NCBI RefSeq assembly: GCF_018914005.1
Contig: NZ_JAHMHI010000001.1
Span: 372,001 to 436,000, forward strand
Source of the DNA: Mycoplasma zalophi
GTDB taxonomy: Bacteria > Bacillota_I > Bacilli_A > Mycoplasmatales > Metamycoplasmataceae
Direction: 5' to 3'
DNA: 64,000 nucleotides
Shown here one piece after another: positions 23,291-32,989 of the stretch. The notes beneath the pieces are model-generated. The model did not search any database, was not told the DNA's origin, and worked only from the letters and a program-made list of their open reading frames with translations. The translations under genes were made by a program, and so were the position numbers. The first letter of the stretch is position 1, and each line of letters begins with the position of its first letter.

Positions 23291-24712
23291 ATGAGTAAAT
23301 ATAATGGAACAATTGATGCTGAATATGACTTAATCGTAATAGGTGCAGGTCCCGGTGGATACTTAGCCGCTGAAGAAGCTGGAAAACATGGACTAAAAAG
23401 CTTAATTATTGAAAAAGTATACTGAGGTGGAGTTTGTTTAAATGTTGGATGTATTCCAACTAAAGCTCTTTTACATGCATCAGAAGAATTTCATAAAGTA
23501 GCTAACGGAAGTTTAGAAGCATTAGGATTTAGCTATGATAAAGAATCAGCAAAATTAGATTGAACTAAATTAAATGAACAAAAATCAAAAACTGTTAATA
23601 AATTAACTAGCGGTGTAAAAATGTTAATGAAAGGGGCAAAAGTTGAAGCTATTCAAGCTACAGCCGAATTCCTAGATAGCCACACTGTAAAAGCAAATGA
23701 TAAAGTATATAGAGGAAAATACATGATCTATGCTATGGGTGGACACTCAAGAAGATTAACACTACCAGGATTTGAAGAAGCTTATAAATTAGGGAAAGTT
23801 GTTACATCAACAAGTTTAATTAATTATCCTACACAACCAGAAACATTAACAATTATTGGCGGTGGAGTTATCGGAGTTGAATTTGCACAAGTATTTGCAA
23901 ATGCAGGAACAAAAGTTACAATTCTACAAAATTTAGATCGTGTTGTTGCTCAATTAGATAAAGATGTAACAGATGAATTACAAAAACATTTAAAATCAAA
24001 AGGTGTTGAATTTGTATTTAATACAACAATAAAAGCATTCGAAAATGATGAAGTTGTTTACGAAAAAGATGGACAAGAATTTAGAATTAAATCTGACGTT
24101 GTTTTAGCTTCAGTTGGCCGTGTTCCAAACACAGGATTTATTTCAGAAACAGGAGTTGAACTAGGTTCAAGAGGTGAAATTCTTGTTAACGATATGTTAC
24201 AAACAAACGTTGAAAATGTTTATGCAATCGGAGATATTACAGCTCAAAACATGTTAGCTCACGTTGCTTACAAACATGCAATAGTTGCTGTATATGATAT
24301 CTTAAGAAAAGAAAACAAAACAGAAAGAGTTATAACATATAATCCAACTACAGTTCCAGCATGTATTTATACAGACCCTGAAATAGCTAATGTAGGAATG
24401 ACTGAAAACAAAGCAAAAGAATTACAATTACCATACATCACAGCTAAATATAACTATGGTTTTGTTGGAAAAGCTATTGCTGCACATAAAGACTATGGAT
24501 TTGCTAAATTAGTTATAAATAAAGAAAATGGAAAAATTTTAGGTGCTGAAATTGTTGGTGCTAACTCAACAGATATGATTGCTGAAATTGCTTTATTAAT
24601 GGATAAAGAATTAACAATATTTGACTTAGCTGATACAATTCACCCACACCCAACATTTAATGAAATTATTTGAGAAACAGCTCGTCAAGCAGTTCACAAA
24701 TTAGGAAAATAA
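23291..24712 (+). CDS. pdhD: Dihydrolipoyl dehydrogenase, E3 of pyruvate dehydrogenase
   Basis: 473-residue FAD-dependent disulfide oxidoreductase that reoxidises dihydrolipoamide and makes NADH. Motifs in order: FAD-binding [10 protein letters not shown], redox-active CLNVGC with IPTKALL, NAD-binding [11 protein letters not shown], second FAD motif NVYAIGD, and C-terminal HPHPTFNEI carrying the catalytic His-Glu pair. Unlike E3 of several other mycoplasmas, it has no N-terminal lipoyl domain. It is a single-gene unit about 15 kb from the E2 genes; E1 genes are not in the window. Confidence 0.96.
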
Positions 24713-24721
24713 TTATAAAAT

Positions 24722-24748
24722 AAAAGTTGCTAGTTAGCAACTTTTTTT
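24722..24748. terminator. Bidirectional terminator after pdhD
   Basis: AAAGTTGCTA-GT-TAGCAACTTT with a T-run, between convergent genes. Confidence 0.8.
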
Positions 24749-24749
24749 G

Positions 24750-25307
24750 TTAATCTTGTTTGTTTAAATTGTTTTCACTGTTATATTTATTTAATTTAAA
24801 GATATCGAATTGTTGTTTAAATTCATCTGAATTGGAAATTCAAAACTTTTTGGGTAAAAATACGTTTTTAATTTTTATGCTTGTAATTCCAAGATTTAAT
24901 CTGTTTTGTGGTCTTATATATTGTATTTCATCTAATTTGTAATTTTTAATTGATGAAAAAATTCCTCTTTTAAATTCAATATGATCATGATGCATATTTA
25001 TAAAAATATTATTTGTGCATAATGTTGCAATTCAATAAATTGATTCAATTAAACCATATAATCAAAGAACAAGAAATATACTTGATACTACTAGAAGAAA
25101 TTCCCTAATTGTATTACCTGTTGAACCCATTGCATCTGATAAAAATGAAACAAAATCTTTAAATGATTCACTTGATACCAAAAGTGCTAATATTGATTTT
25201 GTATTATTTATAATAATTGAAGATATGATTATAAATATAAAGCATATTACAATATTTATTGAAAATAAAGTTATATATGTATTGAATTTTAATTGCCCTT
25301 TAATCAT
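24750..25307 (-). CDS. Hypothetical two-helix membrane protein
   Basis: 185 residues, TGA=Trp. Two strong membrane helices (about 10-33, and about 65-95, reading through a TGA at 25062-25064) are followed by a C-terminal soluble domain of about 85 residues with a beta-strand pattern (HDHIEFKRGIFSSIKNYKLD...ITSIKIKNVF). That layout resembles bacterial PH-like (YdbT/PH_2-type) membrane proteins, but this is a visual impression only. It overlaps the upstream lipoprotein gene by eight bases, so the two are co-transcribed and probably translationally coupled. Confidence 0.75.
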
Positions 25308-25611
25308 TCTTAACCTCGGTACTATCTATACTTTTTTCCAAAGCATCTAACATAGCTATTATATTTTTATATGATTCATAGGTTAAGTCTTTAAATTTTG
25401 AGATTTCATTTATTTTTTGAAGCAAAGGGCTTACACTAGTATTTAATATTGAAGATTTTGATTTATCATCTTTATATTTATCAGTAAGTTTTTGTATTCT
25501 TTCTTTTACCTGGGTTTTGTAAGTTGTTGTGCTGCATGATATAGCCACAAAAGGAATTGAAGCTAAAGTAACAGCAAATAGTGAAAAGCTTAACATTTTT
25601 TTATATTTCAT
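25300..25611 (-). CDS. Small lipoprotein behind a homopolymer-containing promoter region
   Basis: 103 residues. Signal peptide MKYKKMLSFSLF with lipobox FVAISC (Cys26); the mature part is about 77 residues, helical and Lys/Asp/Ser-rich. A proper TAA stop is at 25300. SD AAGGAG lies at good distance. An uninterrupted A15 run (coding strand) lies about 46 bases before the ATG, between TTGACG and a TATCAT-like element. No family is recognised. Confidence 0.8.
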   Translation of the reverse strand: MKYKKMLSFSLFAVTLASIPFVAISCSTTTYKTQVKERIQKLTDKYKDDKSKSSILNTSVSPLLQKINEISKFKDLTYESYKNIIAMLDALEKSIDSTEVKND

Positions 25612-25656
25612 CTAAAAACTCCTTGAAAAAATTAATTTTTCACAAAAATGATATTC

Positions 25657-25671
25657 TTTTTTTTTTTTTTT
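25657..25671 (-). repeat. A15 homopolymer in the promoter region of the lipoprotein gene
   Basis: Fifteen T on the plus strand read as A15 on the coding strand. TTGACG lies at 25680-25685 and AATATCAT lies just downstream of the run. The run would therefore set the -35/-10 spacing, which as sequenced is about 24-26 bases, longer than the usual 17. Confidence 0.7.
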
Positions 25672-25734
25672 GTAAAAAGCGTCAAAAAGTTCATTAAATT
25701 TTAAAAAAATTAACTTATAGGTTAAAAAAATAAA

Positions 25735-25760
25735 AAATGTGACTAAAAAGCGTCACATTT
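25735..25760 (-). terminator. Terminator of the msrB-protease operon
   Basis: On the minus strand AAATGTGAC pairs with GTCACATTT and is followed by a T-rich run, just after the protease stop. Confidence 0.75.
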
Positions 25761-25767
25761 TAAAACA

Positions 25768-28194
25768 TTATTTTTTAGCTTTTTTTCTAAAGTAAATTGC
25801 TACAGTTGTTGCAATTGCTGAAATTGCTGGTATTAATAATAAAAGATAATACATATTTGCTTTTGTTTTTTTAATAGTATTTATGTTTTGTGTATTATTA
25901 TTTACTGACTGGTTTTTGTTGTTTATAGGTTTTGTTGATTTAGTATTTGTATCAGTATTTTTTGGTGATTCTTTAGAAATATTGTTTGGTGAATTTGGTT
26001 GTGTTTTTGGTTCAGTAGTATTAGAAGAACTACTGTTAGCATTTGGGTTTTCTTGTGTATTTTTTGTCTTTTTGTTTGTGTTAGTATCTTGACTTTGACT
26101 AGGTGAGCTATTAATATCTTTTTTAGTTTCTTCAGATTCATTTTTATTTCCATTATCAGTGTTTAAAGAAATATTGTCTTGATCTTTTGTATTTTCAGTG
26201 TTAGTTTTTTCTGAACCACTATTTTGATTATCTACTAAATTATCTTTTGAATTAGAACTTTTATCTTCAGTTGTTTCATCTGTTGTGTTAGTATTTGTAT
26301 TAATTTCTAAATTTTGATGTTGATTTTCTTCTGGTTGAACATTATCATCTTTTACAATTTTTACATATGCTGAACTTCTACGATAATAATCTGAGTCATC
26401 TCCTTGATAATTTAATTGAACTATAGTTTCATTTTTATCTAAATTGTGACTTCTACTAACAACTCAACCTTTACCAAAATTAACTTCATCTGTATTCTTA
26501 ACATCTCTACGAACTTTAATTGTAAAGTTTTTAGTATCATAATTTTGTTGAGTATAAACTTGATTATTTACTGGAGGATATAATCCAACTATGGTAGTAT
26601 AAAAAACTTTATTTTTAGTATTTTTATATTTACCCAAACCATTTATTTCTATTATTCCATATCCCACATTAGCGTCATCTGAATAAAATCTTTTATCTGT
26701 ATCTAAAATTTCAGTGTATTTTAATTCATAATCTTTTGATTCTTCTAATAAATTATCATTAATATATACAGATGGTTTTATGTCATTGTATGTCCCTAAT
26801 CTATGAATACCATTATTAAGAGAAATATTTGCAAAAGAAAGATCATTTTCTTTTATTTTTTCTTTTTGATTATTATAAATTTGTTTTGTAAAAGCTTTAA
26901 TTCTTGCAACACCACCAAATTTCTTTTGACTGCTTACTCATTTTGAATTTTGTCTAACGTATGATAAATCCAATGTTGATTTTCCCTCATCAGAAAAAAT
27001 TAATCTTGCGGTATTATCTGCATTTTGAACGCTGGCTTCAATTGAAAAATATTGACCTTTTTTAAGTCTAATTTGTTCTGGTAACTCTATCAACCTCAAT
27101 CCACCGTCTTCAAAATGTTTAGTTGCAGTAGAAACTAATTGTGCATTGTTATTTGAATATTCTCGAGGATTAATTTCTGATTTATCATCATTTAAATAAA
27201 CATTTACAGTGACGTCAGCATTTTTACCTTCAAAACCAACATTAACTGCTTTTAAATATTCTTCATAATCTGATGTTTCGGCTTTTGCTTCAAATGAAGA
27301 TATAGCTTTAGTTTCTTTTAAATTTATATTATCTCTAAGATAGCCATCATAATAATAATTATTATCATATTTATTTTTACTTGCATAATTTAATGAAAAT
27401 ATATCCCCAATTGGTGCATCATATGAAATATACATATAACCTTTTTCTAAAATATGATCCCCTCAACTATTTTTAACTATTCACCCTCCATTTTGCGTTG
27501 TTCCTGCTCCAAAATTTTCTTTTGGTATTGAGTCATCTCAACCTATAATCGTTGCTGCATGACCATATTTTGGTCCTTGGTAAGTATTAGAATTATAATA
27601 AGTTCCAGCATACCCTGCTGAAAATCCAAAACCCACTGCTCCATTTTCTACTACGTATTTTTTGATAGCTTCTCTATCATGGCTATTTATTTTTATTAAT
27701 TCTTCTAGACGAAATGGAACATCAAAATTATTTTTTTTAAAGTCTGAAGTTTCATTCATTAAAGAATTTCATTGCATTAACATGTAACCAGCACTTATTG
27801 CATATCCACCAGAAGCTCAATGTGTCTTATTTTCCATTGTGTCAAATTTTGTATTTTCTAATGGATCAGAATTAAAGTTACGATTTCTTGTTAAAAAAGC
27901 AATACCTTTTTCCGATAAATCTAATGTTGAAGGTGATGCGTATAATCCATTTTTTAAAACATTTATTTCTGAAACACCAATTGCTGAATAGGCTCAACAA
28001 ATATCTAATCTCTGATATCTTACCGGCGGCAAAATATCTTGATTTATCTGTCTTCAATCAAATTTTTGTTGTTTAATTAAATCAACACTGTTGTTTGTTT
28101 TAGGATCAGTGCTTAAACTTAAACTACTAAAAGTACTTATTAATGTTGTAGGTATGAAAGCACATAATAATAAAATTTTCATAGCTTTTTTCAT
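25768..28194 (-). CDS. Surface papain-like (C1A) cysteine protease with C-terminal membrane anchor
   Basis: 808 residues, TGA=Trp. There is an N-terminal signal segment, then a papain-type catalytic domain: oxyanion Gln61 and nucleophile Cys66 in 'QRLDICWAYSA', His212 in 'KYGHAATIIGW', and Asn242 in 'GGWIVKNSWG'. Next comes a beta-rich region (about 260-600), probably the lectin-like domain found beside such peptidases, then a low-complexity Asn/Thr/Lys/Ser stalk of about 150 residues. A final membrane helix (IPAISAIATTVAI) with tail YFRKKAKK closes the protein. The layout suggests an enzyme displayed on the surface on a long stalk. The start lies two bases after msrB, with an AGGAA SD inside msrB. 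Substrate unknown; host proteins are likely. Confidence 0.88.
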
Positions 28195-28196
28195 AA

Positions 28197-28634
28197 TTAT
28201 TTCCTATCAAATAGTTTTTTATATTCTGATAAACCGTGTTCATCTAATTTATCATAAGGAATAAAATCTAATGCAGCCGAATTAATACAATATCTTAGAC
28301 CTCCATTTTCTTTAATTCCGTCATTAAAAACATGACCTAAATGTGAGTTGGCATTTTTTGATCTAACTTCAGTTCTTATCATGCTGTGTGAAGTATCTTT
28401 TAATTCAACTAATAATTCATTTTGAATTGGTTTACTAAAAGCAGGTCATCCACAACCTGAATCATACTTATCAGTTGAAATGAATAACGGTGTTTTATCA
28501 ACTATATCTACATAAATACCTTTTTCAAAATGATGATCATATTCATTTTCAAAAGGTTTTTCCGTATAAGATTCTTGAGTAACTTTGTATTGCAATTCTG
28601 TTAATTCTTTTAATCTTTTTTGCTTATCAAACAT
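28197..28634 (-). CDS. msrB: Peptide methionine-(R)-S-oxide reductase
   Basis: 145 residues. It reduces methionine-R-sulfoxide in oxidised proteins. It has [19 protein letters not shown] and the catalytic Cys in RYCINSAAL. The CxxC zinc pairs found in some MsrB are not seen. There is no signal peptide, so it acts in the cytoplasm. SD AGGAG. It is the first gene of an operon with the surface cysteine protease two bases downstream. Confidence 0.95.
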
Positions 28635-28749
28635 AATTCTCCTGTAAAACTTAATTTTATTATTAATAATTTTACAAAAAAAATAATTTAATAGTAAAAA
28701 TTGTGTATTTTTCCAGTATGTTTTGAGTATTTTGAAAAATTTATTAAAA

Positions 28750-28770
28750 AACTCTGCAAGTTGCAGAGTT
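28750..28770 (-). terminator. Terminator after dut
   Basis: AACTCTGCAA-G-TTGCAGAGTT with T residues following on the minus strand, between dut and the msrB promoter region. Confidence 0.8.
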
Positions 28771-28776
28771 ATAAAA

Positions 28777-29259
28777 TTAATATTTGTTTTTTGCTCTTTG
28801 AAAGTTAATTTCATTTTTTTTATAAAAACTATCTAATATCTCATCTTCTGATAATCCAATGGTAAGTGCTAGTCCTAAATATAAGCTATATGCATATTTT
28901 AAATTTTTTGCATTTAGTTCAGAAAATAATATAGTAGATGCTTTATAAACTTCTGCTAATTGTTGACTAAAATTATCATATAACTTTATAGGTTCTATAT
29001 TTGAATCGACATTATGAGCAACACACATGCTACTTAAAAAGTGAATTCCATCTGCATACTCTTCTAACAATGCTGCTTGATTAATGTTTTTATGTACCTT
29101 TCAATATTTAAATTCTTGAACTTCATTTGCAAATTCACTAATTTCAACTATTAAAGCAATAATAACTTTTAATTGTAGATTAGTTTCATTAGGACTAATG
29201 TTCTTAGAAAAACTTTCATCTAGATCTCTTTGTAAATCAAAAACTTTTTGTAAATTCAT
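28777..29259 (-). CDS. dut: Dimeric all-alpha dUTPase
   Basis: 160 residues. It hydrolyses dUTP to dUMP and PPi, keeping uracil out of DNA. It has the all-alpha NTP pyrophosphatase pattern: metal-binding Glu residues in [15 protein letters not shown] and [10 protein letters not shown], the second carrying the Glu and Asp of the ExxD motif. The start at 29259 ([10 protein letters not shown]) includes one TGA Trp in KYWKVHK. The name follows the dimeric dUTPase/MazG-like family; another NTP substrate is possible. Confidence 0.82.
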
Positions 29260-29290
29260 TTCTTAATTATAAAACAAAAAAATATTTTGT

Positions 29291-29296
29291 TATAAT
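29291..29296 (+). promoter_or_regulatory. -10 box of tRNA-Leu(CAA)
   Basis: TATAAT lies nine bases before the mature tRNA 5' end. Confidence 0.65.
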
Positions 29297-29305
29297 TATT
29301 TACAA

Positions 29306-29389
29306 GCCCGTGTGGTGAAATGGCAGACACAGTTGACTCAAAATCAACCGAAGAAATTCATGCTGGTTCGAGTCCAGTCACGGGCACCA
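29306..29389 (+). tRNA. tRNA-Leu(CAA)
   Basis: Class II tRNA with a long variable arm. Acceptor GCCCGTG/CACGGGC, anticodon loop CTCAAAA (anticodon CAA, reads UUG), T-loop TTCGAGT, encoded CCA end. It decodes one of the two UUR leucine codons. Confidence 0.95.
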
Positions 29390-29530
29390 TTTTTGAGGTT
29401 ATACGTCAGTATTACCTTTTTTTATTTATTTTTTTATTAAATTTTATAATGTCAGTCAACAAAAACCTATTTAAGTTTAAAAAAAGTGATTTAATATTAT
29501 TTATAAATAATAATTTTAAAGAGGAATTTT

Positions 29531-30952
29531 ATGAATAAATCTTGTAAAATAAACACTAATAATACACTTGAAAACATAAGTGAAGAACAGCAAAAAAATT
29601 GCGAGAGTTTTTTAAACCGAAGGGGATGACTAAAACAAGGTAAAAATAATAATGCAAAAATAGAAGGGAATGTTATTTTACTAAATAAACTATTTCTAGG
29701 TGATTGATTAGACCAAAAAGGAAACATAGGACATGAAATAATTGACTTTTTGCTCACAGATAATAATGAATATTATGTATATAACAATCCTTGAGGTGTT
29801 TGTCCAGATGACATTTGAGTAGAAGGGACAAAAAATTTAAGACAATGAAAAAAGGAAAAATACTTAGCTAAATATTTAGTTTTAACTAGCGGACTTAAAA
29901 ATAATAATTTTAACATTCTTTATGTAGTTGAACTAGAAGAAAAAATACACAGATTTCACACAGTATCTAAAAAATCTAATAACTCAAGCGATAATACTGA
30001 ACAATATCATAGATATGAAAATTTTAAATGCGCTCAAAAAGCATTAAAACAATTTATGCAAGAAAGAAAAATTGTTTATAATGGTAAATATTTATATGAA
30101 ATTTACAAGGATAATGATTCTTTATATCTTACATTTAAAGCTAAAAAAATATATAAAGCAAATGAGGAAATTCCAGTTTCAAATTTAATATATAATTTTC
30201 AAAGAAATAAAGGTTATTTATTTGATGATAAAAATAAAAATGATTATGAGTTTGTAAACAACTTAATTTTAACATCTATTGAAAATAAAAAACTTATTGA
30301 ATTTAATCCAAAAACTGTAAAAGAAGATAATATAAGGTCCTTAAAAAAGCAAACAACATTTTTAGATTTAATTGCTTTTCAAGATAACGAACAAGCTTTT
30401 ACAAATATGTTTTATAGTATTTTAAGTTTCAAAGATTTAATTAAAAAGTTTTGTATAACTTTTCAAGATAAAAAAATATTTGATAAAAATAGTGACTATG
30501 AAGTATTTAAAGAATATGTAGTAGAAAATGGACGATTAGATATTTATGCAAGAGGTTCTAAACAAAATATAATTATTGAAAATAAAATACGTAGTGGATT
30601 AAATGGTATAAATTCTGAAGATAAAATAACTCAATTATCCACCTATTACAAATGAGCAAATAAAGTAGATAGCGAATATGAACCATTATTTTTTATAATT
30701 GCACCAAATTTTAGAATTTTAGAAATTAAAAATGAAATTGAAAAATTAGATCCTAAAATGAAAAATATTTATAAAATAATTTCTTACAAAGAAATTGCAG
30801 ATTTTATCGAAAATGAATATAAAAACCAAACATTAGATAAAACTTATGAATTTTACAATTTAATTCCACAAATAATTATTGCTTTTAATAACTTAACTCA
30901 CGAAACAAAAGAAGATCAATATGCTAGAATGTTTTTAAACAACACAAAATAA
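29531..30952 (+). CDS. PD-(D/E)XK nuclease-like protein, possible defence gene
   Basis: 473 residues. The C-terminal half contains a PD-(D/E)XK core: Asp in 'NGRLDIYARG', the ExK pair in 'NIIIENKIRSG', then 'DKITQLSTYYKWA', as in the PDDEXK_4 group often found near defence and mobile genes. The N-terminal half (about 60-170) has 'GHEIIDFLL', 'YYVYNNPWGVCPDDIWVEG' and 'NILYVVELEEKIH' and is not recognised; it could be a substrate-recognition module. SD GAGGA lies before ATG 29531. The gene sits alone between two tRNA-Leu genes, a usual place for acquired DNA. No methyltransferase accompanies it. Nuclease activity and defence role are inferences. Confidence 0.7.
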
Positions 30953-31056
30953 GAAAAATTTACATATTTTAGCATCATAAAAAATATAGATTTTTGTATA
31001 ACAAAACAAACATTTTATATTTTTTATTTTTTTTTATATTTTTTAATATTTTTATG

Positions 31057-31062
31057 TATAAT
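31057..31062 (+). promoter_or_regulatory. -10 box of the tRNA-Leu/tRNA-Lys pair
   Basis: TATAAT lies 19 bases before tRNA-Leu(TAA). Confidence 0.6.
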
Positions 31063-31081
31063 ATTAAAGCAAACAAAAAAT

Positions 31082-31168
31082 GCCCGGATGGCGGAAATGG
31101 TAGACGCAAGGGACTTAAAATCCCTCGGTGGCAACATCGTGCTGGTTCAAGTCCAGTTCCGGGCACCA
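31082..31168 (+). tRNA. tRNA-Leu(TAA)
   Basis: Class II tRNA. Acceptor GCCCGGA/TCCGGGC, anticodon stem-loop AGGGA-CTTAAAA-TCCCT (anticodon TAA, reads UUA), long variable arm, T-loop TTCAAGT, encoded CCA. UUA is the dominant leucine codon here. Confidence 0.96.
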
Positions 31169-31174
31169 TAATGT

Positions 31175-31250
31175 GCGCCCTTAGCTCAGCAGGTAGAGCA
31201 AATGGCTTTTAACCATTGGGTCAGAGGTTCGAATCCTCTAGGGCGTACCA
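31175..31250 (+). tRNA. tRNA-Lys(TTT)
   Basis: Acceptor GCGCCCT pairs with AGGGCGT (the first pair is G1-U72), D-arm GCTC/GAGC, anticodon loop CTTTTAA (TTT, reads AAA/AAG), T-arm AGAGG/CCTCT, encoded CCA. Six bases separate it from tRNA-Leu. Confidence 0.95.
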
Positions 31251-31265
31251 TTTCATTTAGTGTCC

Positions 31266-31288
31266 AAAAAAGAGCATTGCTCTTTTTT
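31266..31288 (+). terminator. Terminator of the tRNA-Leu/tRNA-Lys unit
   Basis: AAAAAAGAG-CATTG-CTCTTTTTT. Confidence 0.8.
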
Positions 31289-31306
31289 ATTTATTTTTTT
31301 AATATT

Positions 31307-31343
31307 AAAAACACCTAGTACATAAACTGTATTAGGTGTTTTT
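31307..31343 (-). terminator. Terminator downstream of tRNA-Trp
   Basis: AAAAACACCTA pairs with TAGGTGTTTTT around a 15-base loop, just past the tRNA-Trp 3' end on the minus strand. Confidence 0.7.
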
Positions 31344-31359
31344 TGGTCTATTGTAGATT

Positions 31360-31433
31360 TGGCAGGAGATACAGGATTCGAACCTGTAACGAAGGGTTTG
31401 GAGTCCTTAGTTTTGCCATTAAACTAATCTCCT
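31360..31433 (-). tRNA. tRNA-Trp(CCA)
   Basis: Acceptor AGGAGAT/ATCTCCT, D-arm GTTT/AAAC, anticodon loop CTCCAAA with U33 and anticodon CCA (reads UGG), T-arm ACAGG/CCTGT, encoded GCCA end. The anticodon stem AAGGA/CCCTT has an A31-C39 mismatch. The tRNA-Trp(TCA) needed for the abundant UGA codons is not in this window. It lies 14 bases past the ychF stop and is probably read with that operon. Confidence 0.9.
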
Positions 31434-31447
31434 ATAATAATAGCAAA

Positions 31448-32545
31448 TTATTTTGCTATTTTAAAGTAACACACATCGCCGTCTTGCATAATATAATTTT
31501 TACCTTCAAGACGCATTTTTCCAGCTTCATGAGCTTGTTTTTCACCTCCATAATTAATATAATCTTCGTAACTAATTACTTCAGCTTTTACAAATTTCTT
31601 TTCAAAATCAGTATGAATTATCCCGGCACATTGACTAGCAGTTTGACCATTTTTAAAAACTCATGCACGGGTTTCTATTTCACCTGCTGTAAAATAAGTT
31701 TTTTGATCTAATAAATAAAAACTTTTTCGAATTAAAGTATCTAAACCACTATATTCTAAACCATATTCTTTTAAAAACTCTTGTTTTTCTTCTGCTTCAA
31801 ATTTTGATAATTCATATTCTAAAGAAATACAAATAGGAATTAAAATATCATTTGTTTGCTGTAAATGATTTTTTAAATTTTGAAAATGAACATTATTATC
31901 TAAATTTTCTAAATCATCTTGTTTTAAATTTGCTACATAAATAATTGGTTTAAGTGAAAGTAATTGTCAAGATTTTACAATATCTTTTTCTTCGTCACTT
32001 AATTCTACTTCTCGAGCTGAACGTTCATTTTCTAAAATTATTTTTAATTTGTTTGCAATTTCTAATTCTTTTAAAAGTTCTTTATCATTTGTTGCTTTTG
32101 CGCGTTTTGATATTCTATTAATAACATTTTCGATTGTTTGTAAATCAGCTAATATTAGTTCTAAATTAATAGTTTGAAGATCATCAAGTGGGTCAATTTT
32201 ATTATTAACATGAACAATGTTATTATCTTCAAAACATCTAATTACATGAATTATACTGTCAACTTCTCTAATGTTTGCAAGAAATTTATTTCCTAAACCT
32301 TCACCTTTTGAAGCACCTTTAACAAGTCCTGCAATGTCAACAAAATTAAAAGTTGCATGTACTATTTTTTTTGTATTATTTAGTTTTGCTAATTTTTCTA
32401 ATCTAATGTCGTTTAACTTAACGTTTGCAATATTTGGTTCAATTGTAGTAAATGCATAGTTATTAGCTTCTACTTCATTTAAAGTTAAAGCATTAAATAA
32501 TGTACTTTTTCCTACATTCGGTAATCCAACAATTCCTGCTTTCAT
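31448..32545 (-). CDS. ychF: Redox-regulated ATPase/GTPase YchF (OLA1 family)
   Basis: 365 residues. P-loop [14 protein letters not shown], switch region [19 protein letters not shown], a helical insert, then the C-terminal TGS domain ending in [24 protein letters not shown]. YchF associates with ribosomes. One TGA Trp is internal (31964-31966). Last protein gene of the rimP-nusA-infB operon, nine bases after rlmH. Confidence 0.96.
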
Positions 32546-32554
32546 AATTTGTCC

Positions 32555-32989
32555 TTACTTGTGATACTTAATATTATTTTTTATAGCATGTGCTCGGTAA
32601 ATTTGTTCAATTGCCATCACTCTAAATAACTGATGCGGAAATGTCATTTTGGAAAATCTAATTTGATTGTTAAAATGTTCTTCAACAACACCATTTGAAC
32701 CACCAATTATAAAAGTAATGTTATCTGTGTGAGTTATTAATTCGCTAAATTGCTCTGAAGAATATTCTTTTCCATTTAATCCAAAATAATAAACTAATGA
32801 ATTTTTAGGAATTTTTTTTAAAATATTTTCTGTTTCTTTTTGTTTTTTTAATTCAATGTTTTGTTCATTAATTTCTTTTATTTCTATGACATTAACATCT
32901 GCTAAAAATTTTAACTTTTTTAAATAAGAATCAAAGAGATTTTGAAAGTCACTTGTTAGACTTCCTACTGCAATTAAATTTAATTTCAT
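32555..32989 (-). CDS. rlmH: 23S rRNA pseudouridine-1915 N3-methyltransferase
   Basis: 144-residue SPOUT (trefoil-knot) methyltransferase that modifies helix 69 of 23S rRNA. Shows YFGLNGKEYSSEQF, the knot motif FIIGGSNGV and the C-terminal RVMAIEQIYRAHAIKNN. Its ATG overlaps the mnmG stop by one base. Confidence 0.95.
   Translation of the reverse strand: MKLNLIAVGSLTSDFQNLFDSYLKKLKFLADVNVIEIKEINEQNIELKKQKETENILKKIPKNSLVYYFGLNGKEYSSEQFSELITHTDNITFIIGGSNGVVEEHFNNQIRFSKMTFPHQLFRVMAIEQIYRAHAIKNNIKYHK

Noticed and set aside
30635-30643. TTATCCACC, close to a DnaA box
   Set aside because: Single copy inside the nuclease coding sequence, far from dnaA.
31343-31711. Plus-strand frame across tRNA-Trp and the end of ychF
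   Set aside because: It runs through a tRNA gene and the antisense of a conserved TGS domain, so it is not a gene.
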